From assembly GCA_012798935.1 (NCBI GenBank), contig JAAZMG010000231.1, positions 1-10,231 on the forward strand: a stretch of DNA of 10,231 nucleotides, written 5' to 3'. The notes under the pieces are model-generated. The model was given only the letters and a program-made list of their open reading frames with translations, had not been told where the DNA came from and did not search any database. This DNA is from Tissierellia bacterium. GTDB taxonomy: Bacteria > Bacillota > Clostridia > Tissierellales > Tepidimicrobiaceae. Below are positions 1 to 6,699 of this stretch, in pieces. Position 1 is the first letter of the stretch, and each line of letters opens with the position of its first letter. A program made the translations under genes and the position numbers.

Positions 1-557
1 TACTTTTTGGGATTTTTTAAAAAATCCACTATTTCCTTAAGTTCTTCTTTTTCTTCTTCTAAACTAGCAACATCATCAAAAGTAACTACCTTACCATCTT
101 CTTCTTTATGCAGCCTAGCCTTGCTTTTCCCAAAGGACATAACCCTACTGCCTCCTCCTTGGGATTGTTGCATAAACGAAAACCAGAAAACTACAAATAT
201 TAATATTAAGAAAATTGTAGGTAGCATTTCAATAAACCATGGCCTAGTTGGTTCTGCCTCCCCACCATAATTTATCTCTTTACTATCTACTTTATCTTTT
301 AAATAGTCTGAGTAAAAAGTATATCTTATCTCCTCAGGTAATATAACAGTAAATTCAGTTCCATTTTTTAATTTTCCCTTTAATGTTCCACTTACCGATA
401 TAATACTTTCTACTTCAGCTCTATCTATGTGTTCTATTAACTCAGTTACATCCATTTCCTTAACCGGTTCTACATCTTTTCCTATAGTAGATACTACAAA
501 GATTATTATGATAAGTAGAAGCAAATAAAGACTTGTGCCTCTAAAAAATTTTCTCAA
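1..557 (-). CDS. ftsH: ATP-dependent zinc metalloprotease FtsH, N-terminal part (3' end outside window)
   Basis: FtsH is a membrane-anchored AAA+ protease that unfolds and degrades membrane and regulatory proteins. Only the first 185 codons are present; the frame runs open through the left edge. I place the start at the TTG at 557, seven bases after a GGGAGG ribosome binding site; no ATG or GTG lies nearby in frame. Visible parts are a first membrane helix (about residues 9-25, LYLLLLIIIIFVV), an extracytoplasmic domain (about 26-105), a second membrane helix (about 112-128), the glycine-rich SQGGGSRVMSFGKSKA linker typical of FtsH, and the start of the AAA domain (VTFDDVA...EEKEELKEIVDFLKNPKK). 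The usual DVAG reads DVAS here, a small departure. The Walker motifs and the HEXXH zinc site lie outside the window. It follows hpt by 102 bp and has its own likely promoter. Identity is firm from the linker and AAA entry motif plus position after tilS-hpt. Confidence 0.95.
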   Translation of the reverse strand, partial: MRKFFRGTSLYLLLLIIIIFVVSTIGKDVEPVKEMDVTELIEHIDRAEVESIISVSGTLKGKLKNGTEFTVILPEEIRYTFYSDYLKDKVDSKEINYGGEAEPTRPWFIEMLPTIFLILIFVVFWFSFMQQSQGGGSRVMSFGKSKARLHKEEDGKVVTFDDVASLEEEKEELKEIVDFLKNPKK

Positions 558-600
558 TCCAAGTCCTCCCTTCTGTCTAAAATCAAGATTATATTCTCAA

Positions 601-629
601 ATTATAGCATATTTTCTGTTAAAAAACAA
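601..629 (-). promoter_or_regulatory. Likely sigma-A promoter of ftsH, extended -10 type
   Basis: On the minus strand a perfect TATAAT (606-601) is preceded by TGC, giving an extended -10 (TGnTATAAT). A weaker -35, TTGTTT (629-624), lies exactly 17 bp upstream. Transcription would start near 594, about 37 bases before the TTG start of ftsH. The weak -35 with a strong extended -10 fits a promoter helped by an activator; a repeat cluster lies just upstream. Confidence 0.6.
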
Positions 630-640
630 CATTTTACCTT

Positions 641-672
641 AATAGTCTATAATAGTCTATTAACTATAGACT
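641..672. repeat. Tandem 10-bp repeat plus 7-bp dyad at the hpt/ftsH junction
   Basis: On the plus strand AATAGTCTAT occurs twice in tandem (641-650 and 651-660). The second copy also forms a perfect 7-bp inverted repeat with sequence inside the end of hpt: AGTCTAT (654-660), spacer TAACT, ATAGACT (666-672). The cluster overlaps the hpt stop codon and ends 11 bp upstream of the ftsH -35 hexamer. The 10-bp period is about one DNA helix turn, so a protein-binding site is possible. There is no T-run, so it does not look like a terminator. The function is inferred only from position. Confidence 0.45.
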
Positions 673-1196
673 TCTTCTTTTAATGCTGCAACAAAGGGCA
701 AGTTCCTATACTGTTCTGCATAGTCAAGACCATAACCTACTACAAACTCATCAGGAATTAAAAATCCTCTATAGTGTACTGGAACTTTTGCCTTTCTTCT
801 ATCTGGTTTATCTAAAAGGGTACAAATTTTAACAGATTTTGCTCCTCTTTTTTGCAAATTATCTGTTAAATAGGATAATGTAAGACCTGTGTCTATTATG
901 TCTTCTATAATTAATATATCTTTATCTTCTATACTACAATCTAAATCCTTTATTATTCTTACTACCCCTGTTGATGTAGAGGATTTACCATAACTAGATA
1001 CAGCCATAAAATCCATTAAAATTGGCATATCAATACTTTTAGCTAATTCTGCCATAAATATTACTGCTCCTTTTAATATGCCTACCAACATTAAATTTTT
1101 ACCCTTATAATCCTCAGATATTTGTTTTCCTAGTTCCTTTACCCTGGCATCTATTTCTTCTGATGTTAAAAGTACTTCTTTTACAATATTCTCCAT
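660..1196 (-). CDS. hpt: Hypoxanthine-guanine phosphoribosyltransferase
   Basis: This cytosolic purine-salvage enzyme joins hypoxanthine or guanine to PRPP to give IMP or GMP. The 178-residue length is normal for the bacterial family. The PRPP-binding signature IIEDIIDTGLT is at residues 97-106, with the two acidic residues E98/D99. The early loop LVGILKGAVIF (about 37-47) and the flexible catalytic loop containing SSYG (67-70) are present, as is the C-terminal base-binding region FVVGYGLDYAEQYRNLP (151-167). The ATG follows a strong GGAGGAG site that begins directly after the tilS stop codon, so the two genes are probably translationally coupled. The tilS-hpt-ftsH order is standard in Firmicutes. 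In B. subtilis, TilS and HprT have been reported to act together as an activator of ftsH; whether that holds here is unknown. Confidence 0.97.
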   Translation of the reverse strand: MENIVKEVLLTSEEIDARVKELGKQISEDYKGKNLMLVGILKGAVIFMAELAKSIDMPILMDFMAVSSYGKSSTSTGVVRIIKDLDCSIEDKDILIIEDIIDTGLTLSYLTDNLQKRGAKSVKICTLLDKPDRRKAKVPVHYRGFLIPDEFVVGYGLDYAEQYRNLPFVAALKEEVYS

Positions 1197-1207
1197 CTTT
1201 CTCCTCC

Positions 1208-2599
1208 TTATACTCTTGTATTTATAGCACTTACCATTAATATATTTTTTGTATTGTCTGTTATCTTGTACAAATCACTACTTCTATAGCCAACAATCCA
1301 TAGGATATTTTCATCATCGGTTACTAAGGGAATCCTGTCCCTTTCTCCCTTAGGTATCTTCTCATCAATAAAATAATCCTTTATCTTTTTACTTCCTTCC
1401 ATGCCATAGGGTATAAAACGATCTCCATCCTTCCTATTTCTAATATACAAACCACCTTTTATTTTATCATAGTCAAAATATTTTACAAACCTATCCTTCT
1501 TATTTATATTTACTTTTTCAAATGGAAGTACTATTGCTTTAATTTCATAGCCAAATTCATCTACATCTATAGGTTCTTCAATATTTAATTTATATAAAAA
1601 ATCTTTATTATTGGTTTCCTTTTTCTTTTCTATAATTAAATCCTCATAGCTTGTCTTAGCTATAATATCATCAATTAAATCAATTCTCTTGCCAGTTATC
1701 CCTTCTAAAAATAATTTTAATATATAAGAAATATGTTTTTCGGTAAAACCTTGCAAATTGCCCTTTACATCTAGAATGGAATTCCTTATAATTCTCTGCT
1801 GAATACTTTTATGTTCTTTGAGAAACAAAGATCTATTTAAAATTATACTATGCCTTGCTTTTTTTTTCACTAATTTTGCATAAGTTTTTTGTGTGTATTC
1901 TTCTAAAAAATCGCTATCTGTAGATGCAATATTAGATGTTCTCCATAATGTATTGATTATATTTGGGTTGTAGTTTTTTTCTATATAAGGTATTAATTCT
2001 AATCGTATCTTATTTCTATTATAAATTGGTTCTAAATTAGTTTTGTCAATCCTACTTTCAATGTTTCTGTCTAATAGATACTTTTCTATCTCCTTTCTTT
2101 CTATACCCAATATAGGTCTTATTATATCTCCGTTTTTATATTCCATTCCTTTTAATCCATCAATACCTGTCCCTCTAAAAAACCTCATTATTAAAGTTTC
2201 AGCTTGATCATTTTTATTATGAGCTACTGCAATCTTTCCTCCACCTAGTTTAAATAATATTTCTCTAAAAAATCCATATCGTAATTTTCTTCCTGCTTCC
2301 TCTGATGAAATCCCTTGTTCCTTAGCATACTTATCCATATTAACAGTCTTAGAATAATAAGGCAAATTTATTTTTTTAGCTAGTTTCTCTACAAATTTTT
2401 CATCTGCTAAAGCATCTTTTCCTCTTATTCCATGGTTAACATGGGCTATGTGAATATTAAAATCTATTTCTTCTCTTATGTCGAGTAAAACATATAGTAA
2501 TGCCATAGAATCTGGTCCTCCTGAAAGGCCGATTACTATCTCTTCCCCTTCTTGGATTAAATTATACTTTTTTATAGTTTTTAAAACTCTATCTTCCAT
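1208..2599 (-). CDS. tilS: tRNA(Ile)-lysidine synthase
   Basis: TilS attaches lysine to C34 of the CAU-anticodon isoleucine tRNA, using ATP, so that it reads AUA codons; it is essential in most bacteria. The PP-loop ATP-pyrophosphatase motif LSGGPDS is near the N-terminus (SGGPDS at residues 26-31), followed by AHVNHGIRG (about 52-60) and NDQAETLIMRFFRGTGIDGLKGM (from about residue 130; first part NDQAETLIMRFF), the family's tRNA/ATP-binding segments. The C-terminal TilS domain is intact (IRNRKDGDRF, then KIKDYFIDEKIP). The full length of 463 residues is normal for the Bacillus type. I choose the ATG at 2599, five bases after AGGTGA (2610-2605); a GTG at 2608 would add three residues but overlaps that site. 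The AUA-rich codon use expected in such an AT-rich genome makes this enzyme important. Confidence 0.97.
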   Translation of the reverse strand: MEDRVLKTIKKYNLIQEGEEIVIGLSGGPDSMALLYVLLDIREEIDFNIHIAHVNHGIRGKDALADEKFVEKLAKKINLPYYSKTVNMDKYAKEQGISSEEAGRKLRYGFFREILFKLGGGKIAVAHNKNDQAETLIMRFFRGTGIDGLKGMEYKNGDIIRPILGIERKEIEKYLLDRNIESRIDKTNLEPIYNRNKIRLELIPYIEKNYNPNIINTLWRTSNIASTDSDFLEEYTQKTYAKLVKKKARHSIILNRSLFLKEHKSIQQRIIRNSILDVKGNLQGFTEKHISYILKLFLEGITGKRIDLIDDIIAKTSYEDLIIEKKKETNNKDFLYKLNIEEPIDVDEFGYEIKAIVLPFEKVNINKKDRFVKYFDYDKIKGGLYIRNRKDGDRFIPYGMEGSKKIKDYFIDEKIPKGERDRIPLVTDDENILWIVGYRSSDLYKITDNTKNILMVSAINTRV

Positions 2600-2616
2600 G
2601 CATATCACCTATCTAT

Positions 2617-2645
2617 AATATATAATAATTCTATATAAATGTCAT
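2617..2645 (-). promoter_or_regulatory. Possible promoter for tilS-hpt
   Basis: In the 53-bp gap between yabT and tilS the minus strand carries ATGACA (2645-2640), 17 bp, then TATATT (2622-2617), each one base from consensus. Transcription would start near 2610, at the very edge of the AGGTGA site, leaving a leader of only about ten bases, which is tight. The gap is extremely AT-rich, so a chance match is possible. Confidence 0.3.
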
Positions 2646-2652
2646 GTTTCCT

Positions 2653-3507
2653 TTAGTATAAAGACATTATTCCTATTATAATAACAAAAACAAAACTGAC
2701 TATACTTATTATTAACAAATAGTCAATTTTGCTTAAACTTTTATTACATTTTTTATCATTGAGTAATAAATCCAAAAAAGTAGAATATTGGCTAAAAGTT
2801 TTATACTTTCCTTTTAGTCCATCTATTAAAAATAGCTTCCAATCTTTTTTAAGTAAAAAGCCATCAATCTTATATATGATCTGCTCTATATTATATATCA
2901 ATGGATTATATTCCTCCATGCCTAGTAAATTTACCATAATCATAGTTACACTAAATAATATACTCATCTCATAAGTATAATCAAACTTCACATTCCAAGA
3001 GTTAATATTATAACTAGGAGTATATTCCTTAGTAGGTTTATTCTTTTCAACTAAACTACCAAAATCAATAAAATATATATTAGCGGCATTATCCACCATT
3101 ATATTTTCCAACTTAATATCCGTATATTTATATCCTAACCCATCTATTCCCTTTAATATCTTTGTAAGAACTTGACCTATTCTAAAAATTATTTTATTAT
3201 CAAGCTTTTTATAGGTACTTATATCCTTTAGGTTCTTACCATAAATATAATCCATTACAATAAAATGATATATCTCCCCTTTATATTCCCAATCATCCAT
3301 ATCATATACTTTTGGCACAAAGGACATATCCTTTAATTTTGCCATAGCTGTATATTCATTTGTTATAGATAAAATATCTTTAGAAATTTTAATTGCCCTT
3401 ATGTTTCCTTTTGAATCCTCTATTTTATATACCCTGCCAAAACTTCCTGAACCAATTAATTTTATAAGTTTATATCTACTCTTACTCCACTTGCCCCTTA
3501 TAAACAT
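2653..3507 (-). CDS. yabT: Membrane-anchored Hanks-type Ser/Thr protein kinase, YabT-like
   Basis: This is a eukaryotic-type protein kinase with a single C-terminal membrane helix and nothing outside it, the architecture of B. subtilis YabT, a forespore kinase that phosphorylates RecA and other DNA-associated proteins. The glycine loop GSGSFGRVY (19-27), ATP-anchoring K40 (AIK), a likely helix-C E51, the catalytic loop YTDIKLENIM (D130, K132, N135) and DFG (148-150) are all present, so catalysis is plausible. The usual HRD is YTD, so it is a non-RD kinase, and the activation segment lacks a clear APE motif. The membrane helix covers about residues 264-282. It begins eight bases after the yabS stop, and its AGGTGA site overlaps that stop, so the two genes are probably coupled. 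The YabT assignment rests on architecture and on gene order next to yabS and tilS. Confidence 0.9.
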   Translation of the reverse strand: MFIRGKWSKSRYKLIKLIGSGSFGRVYKIEDSKGNIRAIKISKDILSITNEYTAMAKLKDMSFVPKVYDMDDWEYKGEIYHFIVMDYIYGKNLKDISTYKKLDNKIIFRIGQVLTKILKGIDGLGYKYTDIKLENIMVDNAANIYFIDFGSLVEKNKPTKEYTPSYNINSWNVKFDYTYEMSILFSVTMIMVNLLGMEEYNPLIYNIEQIIYKIDGFLLKKDWKLFLIDGLKGKYKTFSQYSTFLDLLLNDKKCNKSLSKIDYLLIISIVSFVFVIIIGIMSLY

Positions 3508-3515
3508 ATAATCAC

Positions 3516-4208
3516 CTAAACTATATGTTCATATATTGAATATTTATGATCTTCCCTAGAAAAAATCTTTATAGCCCCTTCTATTGCAGGACCTGTAGGA
3601 GTAATGCCTCCTGTTTCTATAAATTTAACCTTATTCTTCAATTCATCTATATCCTTTGTAAAATCACATAGTAATTCATAATATCCACTCTCCCCAGGAA
3701 AAACCATAACACCTATTTGGTTTTCTCCACTTCTTTCTTCTAAAAACATCAATAATTCAAATATACTTTTTCTCGCTATCTCTATTTTTTTCTTCATACT
3801 CCCACTAGCATCTAATAGGATTAAACATTTTAATGTGATTTCATTCCCTATTTGATCTATGATCCTTGTAATTTTATTCCTTTCCCTAGGATGGACTTCC
3901 TCTATATCTACATGGATTATCTCCTTTAGTTCACGATTTACTACTTCTTCTATTGTCTCATATACAGATTTTACTGTAACTTTACTCAATGTTTCTGAAA
4001 GATTTTCTAAGTCTGTTAATTCACATATGCCTCCACCTTTTTCTGCTATGTTTTCCAACTCAAAAATTGGACTTTCATTCTGTTTGCTATCAACAATCCC
4101 TATGGTATTAACCCTAATATCTTTATTTGGTGCCAATTCTGCAGCTTCTACCGGATCCAAGCCTCTATTAGACTGGCCATCTGAAATAAGTATAATTTGT
4201 TTTAGCAC
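3516..4208 (-). CDS. yabS: VWA-domain protein YabS with apparently permuted MIDAS
   Basis: This is a von Willebrand factor A-type protein of unknown biochemical role, encoded between spoIIE and the kinase gene. I place the start at GTG 4208, eight bases after GGGAG; a GTG at 4217 adds three residues but abuts that site. The order of motifs is unusual. The N-terminus is the second half of a VWA fold: ILISDGQSN (metal-site Asp at residue 10), then RVNTIGIV, then IAEKGGGICELTDLENL. A charged helical linker follows (about 80-125). Only then comes the first half: LILLDASGSM (DxSxS at 133-137) and GGITPTGPAI (Thr at 203 or 205). All metal-site elements are present, but circularly permuted. No signal peptide or membrane helix is seen. 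As I recall it, B. subtilis YabS shares this layout. Fusion to its neighbours is excluded by clear stops and ribosome binding sites. Confidence 0.88.
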   Translation of the reverse strand: MLKQIILISDGQSNRGLDPVEAAELAPNKDIRVNTIGIVDSKQNESPIFELENIAEKGGGICELTDLENLSETLSKVTVKSVYETIEEVVNRELKEIIHVDIEEVHPRERNKITRIIDQIGNEITLKCLILLDASGSMKKKIEIARKSIFELLMFLEERSGENQIGVMVFPGESGYYELLCDFTKDIDELKNKVKFIETGGITPTGPAIEGAIKIFSREDHKYSIYEHIV

Positions 4209-4237
4209 AAATATCACTCCCGTTAATTTTTACTTGG

Positions 4238-4265
4238 ATTATTAACAATTTTATAAAATATATAC
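4238..4265 (-). promoter_or_regulatory. Candidate sigma-F-type promoter of yabS-yabT
   Basis: In the 78-bp gap between spoIIE and yabS the minus strand shows GTATA (4265-4261), 14 bp, then GTTAATAAT (4246-4238). The forespore sigma-F consensus is about GYWTA, 15 or so bp, GGNRANANT; the -10 here has one mismatch (second G). Sigma-F control would suit a forespore kinase downstream of the gene for the phosphatase that activates sigma-F. The match is short and lies in AT-rich DNA. Confidence 0.3.
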
Positions 4266-4286
4266 TCAAACTAAAACATAATTATC

Positions 4287-6632
4287 TTATATGGTTTTCC
4301 AAACTTTTGTAACTAATACAGTCATATCATCTTTAACCTTATGATTACTTGCTTTCTTTGCCACATCCAAAATGGTATCGGAAATGGTTTTTGGGTTTAA
4401 GCTATCTATTCCTTCAATTACTTTTTTCATCCATATCTCTACATTATCCGCATCCTTATTGGCTTCTAATACCCCATCGGACATCATAATTATAATGTCT
4501 CCATCTTCTATATATTGCTCATAAACATTAAAATCTACATCTTTTAAAATTCCCACTGGCAATGATTGTGAGTTAATCATCTCTACTCTATCCTTCTTTT
4601 TAATAAATGTAGCTGGAGCTCCAGTTTTAATTATCTGTAATTTTCCAGAATATAAATCCAATAAAGATATATCAAATGTAGTAAACATTTCATCGTTTGA
4701 TTTTAACATAAGGATTGAGTTAATAGTTTTTAAGGCTAATTCCTTATCAAATTTAGCTTCTAGAAACTTTTCAAGTAAATTAATAGCTATTCTACTTTCA
4801 TTATCTGCCTTTTTCCCTACCCCCATTCCATCGCTTAATGCCACAAAGTAATTATTTTCTCCTTCTCCAAAAGTATAATTATCTCCTGATATTTCATTAA
4901 AATAATTAGCTTTCCAAGATACTTCTGTTAAGGCATTATATCTATTGCTTCTAACAAATTTAAATCTTTGCCTCTCCTTCATAAGCTCACTTACAGTAAA
5001 ATCTCCTTTTAAGGGTATACCTATTGTATCAGAAATTATCTTTTTAATATTTTCTTTGTTATTCTCTTTTTTATAAGCTTTATCAACTTCTACATATATT
5101 TCAATATTATCTCCTTCCAATTCAGCTACTACAACATCCTTTATATCTACCTTATTGTTTTTTAGATTTGCTAATATTATTTCCTCCACATCTTCTTTAA
5201 AGATAGGATCTATATATATATCTTTGGCCATATCTTCCATTATATTTGCTACTCCGTCTAGCTGTTCAGAAACTAGCAATCTGTTTTCAAACACTCTGTT
5301 TTTCCACATATTATTGACCTTAAATATATCAAAATGATTTTTAATTTCTTTTTTTAGTTCATTTTTATTTATACAATAATCTTTGATCAATTGTGGAAGA
5401 TTATCATCGATTAAAGGTTTATTTTCCTCCATTAAACCTATCATATTAAACAAAGAATAATAGGTAGTATAAAACCCTTCTTCCCAACAAAATTTTCTCA
5501 TTCCACAATTAGAACATGTAGAATTAGCTACATCATCTATTAGCTCATAAATCTCCTTAACATCATAGGTATTGTTATCTTCAACAGAATTTTTAAAAGT
5601 TTCACTCAACTCTTTAAATACATTAGATATATCCTTTAGTCTTCTTATGGTCATTTCGTCTTTCCTACTAGAATAAGTTTTTTCTTTGATTCTCCCCGTA
5701 GCTATTTCCACATAATCTGAAAGATAGTAATTTAATGGTTTATATATAAGAATAAAGATTACTATAGATGAAGTTATTTCCTTTAAATTAATAAAACTTG
5801 TCCCATATCCATTTATATAAAAACTTATAATCCAATTTCCCAATAAAAAGCCTAAAATGGAACCTGCTTTCCCCAAATCCTTAAAAACACCAGTTAACAA
5901 TCCTGCTAAACCATATATAGATAAAACGAAGGGCATTTCCGGCTGAGATATATAAGAGACCATTCCTAAGGTAATACCTATTGTACCGCCAACAAAAGCT
6001 CCTTCTGTATGCCCAAAATAAAGAATAAGTAAAATACTAATAATGTTTTTTATAGACACACCTAATATTGAAAAACTATGAAAACCAGAAAGTATCAACG
6101 ATAGGGTAATAAATATACATATAATTCTTTCATTGGTATATTTTCCACCTATGGACTCTGTAGAAAGACCATAGGAAAATATATAGGTTAAAGTAAAAAC
6201 TACCATCCCTTCAAATAAAATAATAAATAAATCATATATAAAAATATCTTTAAATATAAATAAAAATATAAACTTGGTTAGTGTAAATATAATACCAGCT
6301 AAAATTGATGATTTTATAAGAGAAAATTTTTGTATAGTACTAGACCCATTATATAAAAGCATAATAACAGTAGCTATAACTCCATAATCTACCCCCTTAA
6401 AACCATGAAAAGTAAATATGCTCAATATTATGGAAATAAATATATATATATTAAACTTTCCAACAAGAATGTATGCAGCTACAAAAGCTATGCCGAAGGG
6501 TGTTAATTTATCAATTATACTAGCTCTTCCAATAAAAAAAGCTAAAACAACGGGTAAAATATAACTTACATCAAAACTAAGCATTTTATTCATTCTTTTC
6601 CTCTTAGGTAAAATAAATTCTGCCCTTAACAT
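4287..6632 (-). CDS. spoIIE: Stage II sporulation protein E, sigma-F-activating PP2C phosphatase
   Basis: SpoIIE dephosphorylates SpoIIAA-P at the polar septum, releasing sigma-F in the forespore, and interacts with FtsZ and the division machinery. Its three regions are clear. There is a polytopic membrane part (about residues 20-305, roughly ten hydrophobic helices). A central soluble regulatory region (about 320-570) contains a Cys cluster, CSNCGMRKFCW (C373, C376, C382). The C-terminal PP2C domain (about 575-781) has metal-binding SDGMG (D601), a conserved KTGAPATFI segment, MMSDGVLE (D719) and KDDMTVLV (D768/D769). At 781 residues it is slightly shorter than the B. subtilis protein of about 827. 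The ATG follows a run of six G with seven bases between. The promoter upstream has the long spacer known from Spo0A-activated promoters. Its place between yabR and yabS-yabT matches Bacillus. Confidence 0.97.
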   Translation of the reverse strand: MLRAEFILPKRKRMNKMLSFDVSYILPVVLAFFIGRASIIDKLTPFGIAFVAAYILVGKFNIYIFISIILSIFTFHGFKGVDYGVIATVIMLLYNGSSTIQKFSLIKSSILAGIIFTLTKFIFLFIFKDIFIYDLFIILFEGMVVFTLTYIFSYGLSTESIGGKYTNERIICIFITLSLILSGFHSFSILGVSIKNIISILLILYFGHTEGAFVGGTIGITLGMVSYISQPEMPFVLSIYGLAGLLTGVFKDLGKAGSILGFLLGNWIISFYINGYGTSFINLKEITSSIVIFILIYKPLNYYLSDYVEIATGRIKEKTYSSRKDEMTIRRLKDISNVFKELSETFKNSVEDNNTYDVKEIYELIDDVANSTCSNCGMRKFCWEEGFYTTYYSLFNMIGLMEENKPLIDDNLPQLIKDYCINKNELKKEIKNHFDIFKVNNMWKNRVFENRLLVSEQLDGVANIMEDMAKDIYIDPIFKEDVEEIILANLKNNKVDIKDVVVAELEGDNIEIYVEVDKAYKKENNKENIKKIISDTIGIPLKGDFTVSELMKERQRFKFVRSNRYNALTEVSWKANYFNEISGDNYTFGEGENNYFVALSDGMGVGKKADNESRIAINLLEKFLEAKFDKELALKTINSILMLKSNDEMFTTFDISLLDLYSGKLQIIKTGAPATFIKKKDRVEMINSQSLPVGILKDVDFNVYEQYIEDGDIIIMMSDGVLEANKDADNVEIWMKKVIEGIDSLNPKTISDTILDVAKKASNHKVKDDMTVLVTKVWKTI

Positions 6633-6666
6633 TTCTAGTCCCCCCTATTTTTATTTCTTTAGGACT

Positions 6667-6699
6667 ATATTAGCAAATAAATAAAAATTATTTTGTCAA
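6667..6699 (-). promoter_or_regulatory. spoIIE promoter with 21-bp spacer and overlapping Spo0A-like box
   Basis: A perfect -35, TTGACA (6699-6694), is followed after exactly 21 bp by TAATAT (6672-6667; 4 of 6 to TATAAT). At normal 17-bp spacing the hexamer is TTGCTA, a poor -10. The B. subtilis spoIIE and spoIIG promoters are known for -35 and -10 elements about 21-22 bp apart and for activation by Spo0A-P bound at the -35 region. Here the -35 overlaps TGACAAA, 6 of 7 to the Spo0A box TGNCGAA. Transcription would start near 6660, giving a leader of about 28 bases before the spoIIE ATG. An alternative -10, TATAGT (6669-6664), would need a 24-bp spacer. Confidence 0.65.

Noticed and set aside
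7..270. An 87-codon plus-strand frame at the left edge, rich in Ser
   Set aside because: It is the reverse-strand shadow of the FtsH N-terminal coding region, which is clearly real (two membrane helices, glycine linker, AAA entry motif).
3859..4245. A 128-codon open frame on the plus strand opposite yabS and the yabS-spoIIE gap
   Set aside because: It lies antisense to a gene with clear VWA motifs, has no convincing ribosome binding site, and its composition is what the reverse of an AT-rich minus-strand gene gives.
4270..4300. A terminator after spoIIE (AAAAC-CATA paired with TATGTTTT)
   Set aside because: The stem is AT-rich with a bulged base, and there is no T run after it.
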